A stretch of DNA of 33,016 nucleotides from positions 1-33,016 of the forward strand of contig NZ_BDCE01000124.1 in the NCBI RefSeq assembly GCF_001613345.1, in the 5' to 3' direction. Both the position numbers and the translations under genes were made by a program. This document shows, piece by piece, positions 1 to 8,059 of this stretch; positions within the stretch are counted from its first letter, which is position 1; each line of letters begins with the position of its first letter. The DNA is from Nocardia uniformis NBRC 13702. GTDB lineage: Bacteria > Actinomycetota > Actinomycetes > Mycobacteriales > Mycobacteriaceae. The notes below the pieces were generated by a model that ran no database searches, was not told the origin of the DNA, and saw only the letters and a program-made list of their open reading frames with translations.

Positions 1-48
1 CAGCTTTTCAGTCCCCACCAAAGCACGACCGTGCCCCAGACCAGCCCC

Positions 49-1413
49 TCAGTCAACCAGCCGACGCACCACAGCCGGAAGATCGCGAGTGCGACGGTAC
101 GGTCCCGCTACCGCCGCGCCGAACGGCCGCGACAGCAGCGTCCTGGCGATTGCCGAAACCTCATGCGTGGTGACTTCGTCTATGCGGGCGAGGGTTTCGG
201 AGACGCTCCGGTGGTTGCCGTAGCTGAGTTCGCTGCGGCCGATGCGGTTCATGCGGGAGCCGGAGTCTTCCAGGCCGAGGACCAGGCCGCCGCGCAAAGA
301 GCCCTTGGCGCGGGCGCATTCGGCGTCGGTGATGCCGTTCTCGGCGACGTCCTCGAGGACATTGCGGGCCAGCGTGGCCACCTGGCCGAGGTTGTCGGGC
401 TGGCAGCCGATGTACACGGAGAAGGCTCCGGTGTCGGCGAAGGTGTCGACGCTGGAGTAGACCGAATAGGCGAGGCCGCGTTCCTCGCGGATGCGCTGGA
501 ACAGGCGCGAGCTCAGGCCGCCGCCGAGGACGGTGTTGAGAACCGAGAGGGGCCAGCGCTTTTCGCCGTCGTGGCGGCCGAAGGCACGGGTGCCGAAGGT
601 GAGGTGGGCCTGCTCGCTGTCGCGGTACATGCGGATGAGTTCCGGATTGCCGCGCGGGCGGAATTTGCCTTCGCGGCGGGGTGCGGGATCGCGAGCGGGA
701 TCGAGACGCTCGGCGAAGGCGCGGGCCACCAATTCCACCGTGTGCTCGTGTTCGATATTGCCCGCGACAGCCACCACCATGCGGTCGGGGCGGTAGCGGC
801 GCAGGTGGAACGAGCGCAGCTGGCTGGCCTGCATCTCCTCGATGGTTTCGATGGAACCGATCACCGGCCGCCCGATCGGGTGGTCACCGAACAGCGCCGT
901 CAAGAACGCGTCGCCACACATATCTTCGGGGTCGTCATCGCGCATGGCGATCTCTTCCAGGACCACCTGGCGTTCGACATCGACGTCCTCGGACCGGCAC
1001 AGGCCGTTGAGCACCACATCGGAGACCAGGTCCACCGCGAGCGGCAGATCCTCGTCGATGACGTGTGCGTAGTAGCAGGTCTGTTCCTTGGCGGTGAACG
1101 CATTCAGTTCGCCGCCAACGGCGTCCATGGCCTCGGCGATATCGAGCGCCGACCGTGTGGGCGTCGCCTTGAACAGCAGATGCTCCAGGAAGTGCGCGGC
1201 ACCGGCCACCGTCTGGCCTTCATCGCGCGAACCGACGCCGACCCATACGCCGACCGACGCCGACCGCACGCCGGGTACATGTTCGGTGACGATGCGTAGC
1301 CCACCGGGCAGAACGGTGCGCCGCACACCGGTGTCGGCCAGTGGCGCGTCCGATATCGACCGCACCAGCGACGAAGTAGTACCCGACAGTTGACTGTCCT
1401 TCTTACGACCCAT
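49..1413 (-). CDS. pepR: M16 family zinc metallopeptidase (processing-peptidase-like, PepR)
   Basis: A 454-aa protein of the insulinase/mitochondrial processing peptidase family, a likely cytoplasmic zinc protease with unknown substrates. The inverted zinc motif HFLEH (HxxEH) follows the strand VGVWVGVGSRDEG, and a downstream acidic stretch (EEIAMRDDDPED) supplies the third zinc ligand expected in the family. The C-terminal half has the inactive M16 lobe with the RxxxY-type segment (RIREERGLAYSVYS). The frame is open further upstream, but the ATG at 1413 is preceded by AGGAAAA and gives the start MGRKKDSQ, matching family length. It lies directly downstream of gpsI in the same orientation, as Rv2782c does after Rv2783c in M. 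tuberculosis. The gpsI terminator separates the two, so pepR may have its own promoter in 1414-1535. Family assignment is very secure; the start is likely. Confidence 0.93.
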   Translation of the reverse strand: MGRKKDSQLSGTTSSLVRSISDAPLADTGVRRTVLPGGLRIVTEHVPGVRSASVGVWVGVGSRDEGQTVAGAAHFLEHLLFKATPTRSALDIAEAMDAVGGELNAFTAKEQTCYYAHVIDEDLPLAVDLVSDVVLNGLCRSEDVDVERQVVLEEIAMRDDDPEDMCGDAFLTALFGDHPIGRPVIGSIETIEEMQASQLRSFHLRRYRPDRMVVAVAGNIEHEHTVELVARAFAERLDPARDPAPRREGKFRPRGNPELIRMYRDSEQAHLTFGTRAFGRHDGEKRWPLSVLNTVLGGGLSSRLFQRIREERGLAYSVYSSVDTFADTGAFSVYIGCQPDNLGQVATLARNVLEDVAENGITDAECARAKGSLRGGLVLGLEDSGSRMNRIGRSELSYGNHRSVSETLARIDEVTTHEVSAIARTLLSRPFGAAVAGPYRRTRDLPAVVRRLVD

Positions 1414-1535
1414 TTTTCCTGCAAGCCTCTGTTCGAGCGCGGCTGTGACATCTACGAGTTCGAGCACCCGATCACGCCCCGCAGCTCAGATACTCGCTCG
1501 AGGAAGACCGGTCTAGCAACGGTCGGTGAATCTGG

Positions 1536-1580
1536 AAAAACCGGTGGCCCCTCGCTCCGATTCCGGAACGAGGGGCCACC
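1536..1580 (-). terminator. Intrinsic terminator of gpsI
   Basis: Reading the minus strand, a perfect 12-bp stem (GGTGGCCCCTCG at 1543-1554 pairing with 1569-1580) encloses a 14-nt loop that can itself form a 4-bp stem. It is followed by GG and then five T residues (complement of 1536-1540). It begins 24 nt after the gpsI stop codon. A strong GC stem plus a U-tract is the classical rho-independent form and is uncommon in this group, where U-tracts are often missing. Confidence 0.85.
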
Positions 1581-1604
1581 GCACTTACCTCAGGGCGACG
1601 TCAG

Positions 1605-3866
1605 TCACTCGGCGGCGGCAGCCTCGGCCGGAGCCGAGCTGTCAGCGGCGTCGTCTTCGACCGGCACCAGCGAGATCTTGCCGCGGTTGTCGATATCGGC
1701 GATCTCGACGCGGATCTTATCGCCGACGTTCACCACGTCCTCGACCTTCGCGACCCGCTTGCCATTGCCCAGCTTCGAGATGTGCACCAGACCGTCGCGG
1801 CCCGGCAGCAGCGAGACGAACGCGCCGAAGGCGGTGGTCTTGACGACCGTGCCCAGGAAACGCTCGCCGACCTTCGGCAGCTGCGGGTTGGCGATGGCGT
1901 TGATGGCATCGATCGCCGCCTGCGCCTTCAGACCATCGGTCGCGCCGACGAAGACGGTGCCGTCATCCTCGATGGAGATATTGGCGCCGGTGTCCTCGGT
2001 GATCTGGTTGATCATCTTGCCCTTGGGCCCGATGACCTCGCCGATCTTGTCGACCGGGATCTTGATGGCGGTGACGCGCGGGGCGTACGGGCTCATCTCG
2101 TCCGGGATATTGATGGCCTCGGACATGACATCCAGGATGGTGGTGCGGGCATCCTTGGCCTGGTTCAGCGCACCGGCCAGGACCTGCGACGGGATACCGT
2201 CCAGCTTGGTGTCGAGCTGCAGGGCGGTAATGAAGTCGGGGGTACCGGCGACCTTGAAGTCCATATCGCCGAAGGCATCCTCGGCGCCCAGGATGTCGGT
2301 CAGCGCGACGTAGCGGACCTCGTCCTCACCCTTGTCGTTCTTGATGGTGTCGGACACCAGACCCATGGCGATACCGGCGACGGGGGCCTTCAGTGGCACA
2401 CCGGCGTTCAGCAGCGACAGGGTGGAGGCGCAGACCGAACCCATCGAGGTGGAGCCGTTGGAGGACAGCGCCTCCGACACCTGACGGATGGCGTACGGGA
2501 ACTCGTCCTGCGGCGGCAGCACCGGCATCAGAGCGCGCTCGGCGAGGGCGCCGTGGCCGATTTCACGGCGCTTCGGCGAACCGACGCGACCGGTCTCACC
2601 GGTGGAGTACGGCGGGAAGTTGTAGTGGTGCATGTAGCGCTTGGAGGTCTCCGGGCCGAGCGAGTCGACCTGCTGCGCCATCTTGACCATATCGAGGGTG
2701 GTGACACCCAGGATCTGGGTCTCGCCGCGCTCGAACAGCGCCGAACCGTGGGCGCGCGGGATCACCGCGACCTCGGCGGACAGGGCGCGGATATCGGCCA
2801 GGCCGCGGCCGTCGATCCGGAAGCTGTCGGTCAGGATGCGCTGGCGCACAAGCTTCTTGGTGACCGAGCGGAAGGCCGCGCCGATCTCCTTCTCGCGTCC
2901 CTCGAAAGTCTCGGCCAGGCTGGACAGCACGGCCAGCTTGATCTCGTCGATCTTCTCTTCGCGCTCGGCCTTGCCCGCGATGGACAGCGCCTCGTTGAGC
3001 TCCGACTTCGCGGTGCCCTCGACGGCCTCGAACACATCGGACTGGTACGGCGGGAAGAGCGGGAACTCCGCGGTCTCCTTGGCGGCCACACCGGCAAGGT
3101 CGGCCTGCGCCCGGCACAGGCGCGCGATGAACGGCTTGGCGGCCTCGAGGCCCTCGGCCACCACGGCCTCGGTCGGCGCCTGGGCACCCTCGGCGATCAG
3201 CGCGAGGACATTGTCGGTGGCCTCGGCCTCGACCATCATGATGGCGACATCACCGGAGTCGGTGACGCGACCGGCGACGACCATATCGAAGACGGCCGAC
3301 TCGAGCTGCTCGACGGTCGGGAACGCGACCCACTGGCCCTCGATCAAGGCAACGCGCACGCCGCCGACCGGACCGGAGAACGGCAGACCCGACAGCTGGG
3401 TGGACGCCGAGGCCGCGTTGATGGCGACCACGTCGTAGAGGTCCTTGGGATCGAGCGACATGACCGTCACGACGACCTGGATCTCGTTGCGCAGACCGTC
3501 GACGAAGGACGGGCGCAGCGGACGGTCGATCAGGCGGCAGGTCAGGATGGCGTCGGTGGAGGGACGACCCTCACGACGGAAGAACGATCCCGGGATACGA
3601 CCGGCGGCGTACATCCGCTCCTCGACATCCACCGTCAGCGGGAAGAAGTCGAAGTGATCCTTAGGGTGCTTACCGGCGGTGGTGGCCGACAGCAGCATGG
3701 TCTCGTCGTCCAGGTAGGCGACCACGGAGCCGGCGGCCTGCTTGGCAAGGCGTCCGGTCTCGAAGCGGATGGTGCGGGTGCCGAAGGCGCCGTTGTCGAT
3801 GAGCGCTACGGATTCGAAAACGCCGGGCTCGATCTCGGTGGCGGAACTCGTTACTGTTTCGGACAT
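1605..3866 (-). CDS. gpsI: Polyribonucleotide nucleotidyltransferase (PNPase)
   Basis: A 753-aa PNPase, the phosphorolytic 3'-5' exoribonuclease and RNA tailing enzyme of the degradosome. Domain order: first RNase PH core (about residues 20-150), helical linker, second RNase PH core with GSALFERGETQ and GRVGSPKRREIGHG, a KH domain with the GPKG loop (IGEVIGPKGKMI), and a C-terminal S1 domain (GTVVKTTAFGAFV ... GLVHISKLG). The tail is Ala/Glu-rich. The open frame runs upstream to 4184, but the ATG at 3866 (MSETVTSS) gives the usual actinobacterial length and has a purine-rich AGAGAAG upstream. It is separated from rpsO by a leader of about 460 nt. No lipoprotein gene sits in that gap, unlike lppU in M. 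tuberculosis. Confidence 0.97.
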   Translation of the reverse strand: MSETVTSSATEIEPGVFESVALIDNGAFGTRTIRFETGRLAKQAAGSVVAYLDDETMLLSATTAGKHPKDHFDFFPLTVDVEERMYAAGRIPGSFFRREGRPSTDAILTCRLIDRPLRPSFVDGLRNEIQVVVTVMSLDPKDLYDVVAINAASASTQLSGLPFSGPVGGVRVALIEGQWVAFPTVEQLESAVFDMVVAGRVTDSGDVAIMMVEAEATDNVLALIAEGAQAPTEAVVAEGLEAAKPFIARLCRAQADLAGVAAKETAEFPLFPPYQSDVFEAVEGTAKSELNEALSIAGKAEREEKIDEIKLAVLSSLAETFEGREKEIGAAFRSVTKKLVRQRILTDSFRIDGRGLADIRALSAEVAVIPRAHGSALFERGETQILGVTTLDMVKMAQQVDSLGPETSKRYMHHYNFPPYSTGETGRVGSPKRREIGHGALAERALMPVLPPQDEFPYAIRQVSEALSSNGSTSMGSVCASTLSLLNAGVPLKAPVAGIAMGLVSDTIKNDKGEDEVRYVALTDILGAEDAFGDMDFKVAGTPDFITALQLDTKLDGIPSQVLAGALNQAKDARTTILDVMSEAINIPDEMSPYAPRVTAIKIPVDKIGEVIGPKGKMINQITEDTGANISIEDDGTVFVGATDGLKAQAAIDAINAIANPQLPKVGERFLGTVVKTTAFGAFVSLLPGRDGLVHISKLGNGKRVAKVEDVVNVGDKIRVEIADIDNRGKISLVPVEDDAADSSAPAEAAAAE

Positions 3867-4255
3867 TTTTCTTCTCTCAACCTCTCGTCTTCGCCAGATC
3901 CGCGGGCGCTGGATATCAGCGCGCGATCCGGCATCGTCAGCCGTACCCGATATAGGCGCACCGCAGCCCTCGTGGCTGGTAGCGCGCACACCCGTGCCGT
4001 ATCCCCTTGGATACAACGACGCGGAGGCGGTCATCGATCGAAGCCCTCCGGGCTGGCTCTCTTCCAAGCTCTGCCGAAAGGCCACTACCGAAGACCGACG
4101 CCACGCGACGGATGCATACAGCTGTGCGTTGGTGTGCACGTGACCGGCGATCCCTATGAGATATCTCAGCGAGATTCGGTACATGCACGAATAGCCAACG
4201 AGGAGATTCTATGCCTCCCCGTTGGCTGGTTCGTCAACTGCCTAGGGCAATTGTG
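3867..4255 (-). promoter_or_regulatory. Structured leader/intergenic region upstream of gpsI
   Basis: No gene is supported here. In the sense of the gpsI transcript there are several short perfect hairpins: GTATCC/GGATAC (3999-4014, 4-nt loop), AGCCC/GGGCT (4042-4054), a 12-bp palindrome TGAGATATCTCA (4157-4168), and a longer stem AGCCAACG...CGTTGGCT (4193-4227) extended by four more pairs after one mismatch. PNPase mRNAs are known in E. coli to be controlled through cleavage of a leader hairpin. That the same happens here is inference. Confidence 0.4.
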
Positions 4256-4284
4256 GGCTCATCCCCGCACACGCGGGGAAAACC
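4256..4284. repeat. Solitary type I-E CRISPR-like repeat
   Basis: A 29-nt stretch with the palindromic core CCCCGCACACGCGGGG flanked by CAT before and AAAACC after, the layout of actinobacterial type I-E CRISPR repeats. In one frame it translates to SSPHTRG, a well-known sign of translated I-E repeats. No second copy, spacer pattern or cas gene is present in the window, so it is not an array. It could equally be a hairpin chosen as part of the rpsO 3' end. Confidence 0.5.
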
Positions 4285-4291
4285 ACCTGGT

Positions 4292-4312
4292 GTGTCGCGG
4301 CCCACGCGACAC
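4292..4312 (-). terminator. Hairpin downstream of rpsO
   Basis: A perfect 8-bp stem GTGTCGCG (4292-4299) with CGCGACAC (4305-4312) and a 5-nt loop starts 13 nt after the rpsO stop. There is no U-tract, so it may be a tail-less terminator, common in mycobacteria and relatives, or a 3'-end stabilising hairpin. Confidence 0.5.
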
Positions 4313-4325
4313 GGTGTCGTGAAGA

Positions 4326-4595
4326 TCAGCGACGCAGGCCCAGACGCTCGATCAGCGAACGGTAACGCGCGATGTCGTTGGCCTGCAGGTACTTCGAGAG
4401 CCGACGACGGCGACCGATGAGCGCAAGCAGACCGTGCCGCGTGTGGTGGTCGTGCTTGTGCACCTTCAGGTGCTCGGTCAGGTCGGAAATGCGCTTGGAC
4501 AGCATCGCGATCTGGGCTTCCGGAGAACCGGTGTCAGTCGGGTGCAGGCCGTACTCGGCCAGAATGGCCTTCTTCTGCTCGGTGGTCAAAGCCAC
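4326..4595 (-). CDS. rpsO: 30S ribosomal protein S15
   Basis: An 89-aa S15, binding 16S rRNA in the platform of the small subunit. Conserved stretches include GSPEAQIA, LTEHLKVHKHDHH and the C-terminal YRSLIERLGLRR. Two starts compete. The ATG at 4601 lies only 3 nt after AGGAG (4605-4609), too close. The GTG at 4595 lies 9 nt after the same AGGAG and gives the canonical ALTTEQKK N-terminus and family length, so GTG is preferred. It sits between ribF and gpsI in the conserved actinobacterial order. Confidence 0.96.
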   Translation of the reverse strand: MALTTEQKKAILAEYGLHPTDTGSPEAQIAMLSKRISDLTEHLKVHKHDHHTRHGLLALIGRRRRLSKYLQANDIARYRSLIERLGLRR

Positions 4596-4729
4596 AGACA
4601 TTCACTCCTGTTTTTCAGTCCGCGCAATGAGTAGCCGGGAAAGATCCCCGGATGGGTGCCGCCGCGAACCACAGCAAACCCAACGGGCCAGAGTACCGGA
4701 CAGTGGGTGAGCACCGGAAATCGACCCCA

Positions 4730-5662
4730 TCAGGCCGTCAGGACCTCGCGAGCCTGTTTCACATCGCGGCCGATGGCCTCGACCAGATCCTCGATCGAAT
4801 CGAATTTCCGCATACCCCGTAATTGCTCGATGAAATCGACGGCGACGCGCTTGCCGTAGAGATCGCCGTCGAAATCGAGAATGTGCGGTTCGACGGTGCG
4901 ATTGCGGCCGTCGAAGGTGGGGTTGGTGCCCACCGAGATCGCGGCCATCCGAGTATCGGACTCGCCGAGGACGGTGAACCAGCCCGCGTACACGCCGTCG
5001 GCGGGAATGGCGGCGTGTATGGGCGGGGCGACATTGGCGGTCGGGAAGCCGAGGCCCTTGCCACGGCCGTCACCGTGCACGACCACGCCTTCGACACGGT
5101 GCGGGCGGCCCAGCGCCTCGGCGGCGGCGGCCATATCCCCGGCCACCACACAGGAACGGATATAGGTGGAGGAGAAGGTGACCGCGTGCTCGCCGAGCAG
5201 GGTCACACCGTCCACCTCGAAGCCGTACTGCTTACCGAGTTCGCGCATGGTGTCGACGGTCCCGGCGGCCTGCTTGCCGAAGGTGAAATTGTCACCGACC
5301 ACGACCTCGGTCACGTGCAGCTTGTCGACGAGCAGTTCCTGCACGTAGCGCTCGGGGGTGAGCTTCATGAATTCCTGGGTGAACGGCATGACACAGAACA
5401 CGTCGATACCGAGTTCGGCCACCAGTTCCGCGCGTCGATCGAGGGTGGACAGCTGCGCCGGGTGCGAACCGGGCCGCACGACCTCCATGGGGTGCGGGTC
5501 GAAGGTCATCAGCACCGAGGGAACGCCCCGTGCCGCAGCGGATTTCACCGCGCGGCTGATGAGCTGGGCGTGACCGCGGTGCACGCCGTCGAACACCCCG
5601 ATCGTGAGCACGCACCGGCCCCACTCCGCGGGCATCTCATCGAGACTTCGCCATCTCTGCAC
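4730..5662 (-). CDS. ribF: Bifunctional riboflavin kinase / FMN adenylyltransferase
   Basis: A 310-aa cytoplasmic enzyme that phosphorylates riboflavin to FMN and adenylates FMN to FAD. The N-terminal nucleotidyltransferase domain has the HxGH-like GVFDGVHRGHAQLI and the SSTYIRS motif. The C-terminal flavokinase domain (from about residue 185) has GRGKGLGFPTAN and GDLYGKR. The start is a GTG at 5662 with no obvious Shine-Dalgarno. The divergent mntR gene begins 174 bp away. Length is normal for the family. FAD supply is relevant to the FAD-binding protein nearby, but that is only a pathway link. Confidence 0.96.
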   Translation of the reverse strand: MQRWRSLDEMPAEWGRCVLTIGVFDGVHRGHAQLISRAVKSAAARGVPSVLMTFDPHPMEVVRPGSHPAQLSTLDRRAELVAELGIDVFCVMPFTQEFMKLTPERYVQELLVDKLHVTEVVVGDNFTFGKQAAGTVDTMRELGKQYGFEVDGVTLLGEHAVTFSSTYIRSCVVAGDMAAAAEALGRPHRVEGVVVHGDGRGKGLGFPTANVAPPIHAAIPADGVYAGWFTVLGESDTRMAAISVGTNPTFDGRNRTVEPHILDFDGDLYGKRVAVDFIEQLRGMRKFDSIEDLVEAIGRDVKQAREVLTA

Positions 5663-5813
5663 AAGCGCAGCTTACGGAAAGCGCGTCACAGACAATATTC
5701 GGCCGTGGTGATGTTCACTGCTGGACAGGTGTCGATCACCCCCGATTCGCCCGCCCGTCTCCCACTCTTCTGACCCGTCAACCAGGCAGCGCGCCAATGT
5801 GGGAAACCGGACC

Positions 5814-5835
5814 AGGTATGCCTAAGCTCGGGTGC
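5814..5835 (+). promoter_or_regulatory. Leaderless mntR promoter with overlapping candidate operator
   Basis: TAAGCT (5823-5828) fits the TANNNT -10 element. Seven nt later comes the in-frame GTG at 5836, the usual geometry of an actinobacterial leaderless start. The imperfect palindrome AGGTATGCCT (5814-5823) touches the -10 and resembles a half of DtxR-family metal boxes. Autoregulation by the encoded MntR is inferred, not shown. Confidence 0.45.
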
Positions 5836-6606
5836 GTGCCCGGAAAACGAGACATCGCCACGCGCCGCGAGCTGGCAGATCCGTCCGCACCCTCCGTACC
5901 CGATGGCGAGACCGACGTCACCGCGACCGACCCCGCGTCGAGTGTCGCGCCGGTGCTGTCCTCGGTCGCTCAGGACTACCTGAAGGTGATCTGGACCGCG
6001 CAGGAGTGGTCGCAGGAGAAGGTATCGACCAAACTGCTCGCCGAGCGCATCGGAGTGTCGGCGTCCACGGTGTCCGAGGCCGTCCGCAAACTCGCCGACC
6101 AGGATCTGGTGGTCCATGCCCGGTACGGGGCGATCACCCTCACCGAGGAAGGCCGTCGGGCCGCGGTCGCCATGGTGCGCCGGCATCGGCTCATCGAGAC
6201 CTTCCTGGTGCAGGAGCTCGGGTACGGCTGGGATGAGGTGCACGATGAGGCGGAGGTGCTCGAGCACGCCGTGTCGGAGACCCTGATGGCCCGGATAGAC
6301 GCCAAACTCGGACATCCGGACAGGGATCCGCACGGGGACCCGATCCCCTCGGCCGACGGCGCGGTGCCCACTCCCCCGGCACGACAGCTCAGCGATTTCC
6401 GCGATGGCGAATCCGGCCGGGTGGTCCGGATCTCCGATTCCGATCCGGCCATGCTGCGGTACTTCGATTCGCTCGGCATTGCCCTCGATACCCCGATCTC
6501 GATTGTGGAGCGGCGAGATTTCGCGGGCACCATCGCGATTCAGGTGCAGGACCGCACCATCGACCTGGGTGGTATTGCCGCCGAAGCGATCTGGCTCACC
6601 GCCTGA
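5836..6606 (+). CDS. mntR: DtxR-family metal-dependent repressor (MntR/SirR type)
   Basis: A 256-aa regulator. After a low-complexity N-terminal extension of about 35 residues comes the winged helix (SVAQDYLKVIWTAQEW, VSASTVSEAVRKL, YGAITLTEEGR), then the metal-binding dimerisation domain (RRHRLIETFLVQELGY, WDEVHDEAEVLEH, HPDRDPHGDPIP), and a C-terminal SH3-like FeoA domain (RISDSDPAMLRYFDSLGI). The residues match M. tuberculosis Rv2788 closely, the manganese-sensing MntR, rather than IdeR. It would act as an Mn(II)-activated repressor of Mn uptake genes. The GTG at 5836 was chosen because of the leaderless promoter; upstream in-frame ATGs exist at 5797 and 5818. It converges with the LuxR gene. 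Confidence 0.9.
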   Translation: MPGKRDIATRRELADPSAPSVPDGETDVTATDPASSVAPVLSSVAQDYLKVIWTAQEWSQEKVSTKLLAERIGVSASTVSEAVRKLADQDLVVHARYGAITLTEEGRRAAVAMVRRHRLIETFLVQELGYGWDEVHDEAEVLEHAVSETLMARIDAKLGHPDRDPHGDPIPSADGAVPTPPARQLSDFRDGESGRVVRISDSDPAMLRYFDSLGIALDTPISIVERRDFAGTIAIQVQDRTIDLGGIAAEAIWLTA

Positions 6607-6647
6607 CGCCGTGGCAAAGATGGCCGGGCGAAACCTATCAGCCCAGT

Positions 6648-6741
6648 CGTCATCCCAGCGTGTTTCAGGCTGGGGTCCACACCCCCGAAGCGCATGAGCT
6701 GATCACGGTGGATTCCGGCCAAAAGCACGCCGGAATGACGG
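6648..6741. repeat. REP-like nested palindromic element, copy A
   Basis: Two imperfect inverted arms, 6648-6682 and 6708-6741, lie in the gap between convergent mntR and the LuxR gene. Each arm is itself a hairpin: CCCAGC...GCTGGG on the left and CCGGC...GCCGG on the right. The base changes between the arms keep each inner stem paired, which suggests selection on structure. The right arm carries the family signature read in reverse (CGTCATTCCGGCGTGCTT). It may serve as a bidirectional transcription end. Confidence 0.7.
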
Positions 6742-6790
6742 GCTGGTTCCAGTGGCGAGCATGGTTCCGCAGCAACCTGTCTGGACGCCG

Positions 6791-7900
6791 CTAGTTTCGT
6801 TCGACCCGGACGGTGTCGCGGGCTGCTAGGGGCTCGTGGAATTCGGTGAAGAGTTTCGCGACCAATTCGCCACGACTGGTGACACCCACCTTGTCGAAGA
6901 TGGCTTTCACATGGTCGCGGACGGTATGCGGGGATAGGTACAGCCGTTCGGCGATTTCGCCGGTGGGCAGGCCGCGAGCGATGAGATCGATGACATCGAG
7001 TTCGCGGCGGGTCAATTCATAGGCGGCGACCACGAGCGCGGCAATCTCGGAGGGTTTCGCCGGTTCGATGACCAGGGCCGTCGAACCGCCACGACCCGCG
7101 CCGTCGCGCAGGCAGGAGGCGTGGCAGACCAGCCAGCGGCCGGTGGTCGCGCGAATGCGGATGCGAGCGCTGCCACCGGTGAGGCGGGCGCGACCGGCGG
7201 TACTGAGAATCCATACCGGCAGCGGTAGCTCGATACCGAGGGGTGTGCGCGTGGACGGGCCGGGTGGCATCTGCGCGAGTAGGTCGCGGGCCTCGTCATT
7301 GATCGACACCAGATTTCCGTCGGTATCGAACAGCAGCATGCCCGGGGCGTGCGCGGTGTTCTCCGGTGAATACGCCGACGGCTGGGCGAAGGAACGCAGG
7401 CGCTGTGCCAGCGGCGCGGACAGCGCTTCGACGAGAGTGATATCGGCGGCGTCGAATTCGGCGCGGCCGCCCGCGCGGAACAGACTGAGCTGCCCCCAGG
7501 ACTGCCCGTCGATGCGGAACACGGCGCGCAACTCGTCCTCGAAGCCTCGCGGCCGCATGAAGTTTCGGTAGAGCGGGCTCAGGGTCGGTTGGTCGCCGGT
7601 GACGGCCCGCAGTCCGGCGACCGGGACCGGGGCATGAGCGAGATCGCGGAACAGGTTGACGTGCTCGGCGAAAATCTCCGATTCCCAATAGGTTCCGCAA
7701 CCGCCCTCGTGCAGGTTCTCCACCCGCACCGGCGCGGTGGTCAGCCCGTTGATCGGATCGGTGGCCACCCAGACGGCGGCGTCGAAGGGGGCGATCCGCT
7801 GTAGCCGGTCGGAGGTGTCGGCGAAGAGCGCGTGCGCGTCCGGGGCGGTCGCGATATCGGCGAGCAGCGCCTCGACCGCATGGGGCGTCGCGGTGGTCAT
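6791..7900 (-). CDS. LuxR-family transcriptional regulator (GAF/PAS-like sensor plus HTH)
   Basis: A 369-aa protein with a C-terminal LuxR-type HTH (LTRRELDVIDLIARGLPTGEIAERLYLSPHTVRDHVKAIFDK split by its usual turns) at about residues 295-355. The N-terminal 200 residues look like a GAF-type sensor (ESEIFAEHVNLFRDL, FRIDGQSWGQLSLFR), followed by a short PAS-like segment (GMLLFDTDGNLVSINDEAR). No phosphoacceptor receiver domain is visible, so a small ligand or redox cue is more likely than a histidine kinase. The ATG at 7900 (MTTATPHA) was chosen; the frame is open to 8065 but that part reads like non-coding sequence. It is divergent from the FAD-binding protein gene with a perfect palindrome between them, suggesting it regulates that gene and itself. 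Confidence 0.85.
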   Translation of the reverse strand: MTTATPHAVEALLADIATAPDAHALFADTSDRLQRIAPFDAAVWVATDPINGLTTAPVRVENLHEGGCGTYWESEIFAEHVNLFRDLAHAPVPVAGLRAVTGDQPTLSPLYRNFMRPRGFEDELRAVFRIDGQSWGQLSLFRAGGRAEFDAADITLVEALSAPLAQRLRSFAQPSAYSPENTAHAPGMLLFDTDGNLVSINDEARDLLAQMPPGPSTRTPLGIELPLPVWILSTAGRARLTGGSARIRIRATTGRWLVCHASCLRDGAGRGGSTALVIEPAKPSEIAALVVAAYELTRRELDVIDLIARGLPTGEIAERLYLSPHTVRDHVKAIFDKVGVTSRGELVAKLFTEFHEPLAARDTVRVERN

Positions 7901-7938
7901 GGCAGCAATGCTGGCCCGTCCCCGGGGCCGTCCGCCAT

Positions 7939-7952
7939 CCCTCATATGAGGG
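7939..7952. promoter_or_regulatory. Perfect 14-bp palindrome, candidate operator
   Basis: CCCTCATATGAGGG is its own reverse complement. It sits 38 bp upstream of the LuxR-gene start and 107 bp upstream of the FAD-protein start. A dimeric LuxR-type HTH could bind it. The factor is inferred from position only. Confidence 0.5.
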
Positions 7953-8059
7953 GGAACCGTTCCGGGTGCGGGAAATCCCCCTATTCGCGGGATGGGAACC
8001 GGTGGTCGCGCCGATAACGCTGGTCCAGGCATCACCGAGTGATCGGAAGGACTCAGACC

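Noticed and set aside
4256..4284. A CRISPR array
   Set aside because: Only one repeat unit was found; no spacers of regular length and no cas genes.
1782..4322. 846-codon open frame on the plus strand opposite gpsI
   Set aside because: It mirrors gpsI in the antisense frame. High GC removes stop codons there. The protein reads as low-complexity Gly/Asp/Arg/His sequence without any domain.
4211..4420. Plus-strand ORF containing SSPHTRGK
   Set aside because: This is the known artefact of translating a type I-E CRISPR-like repeat; the frame also overlaps rpsO antisense.
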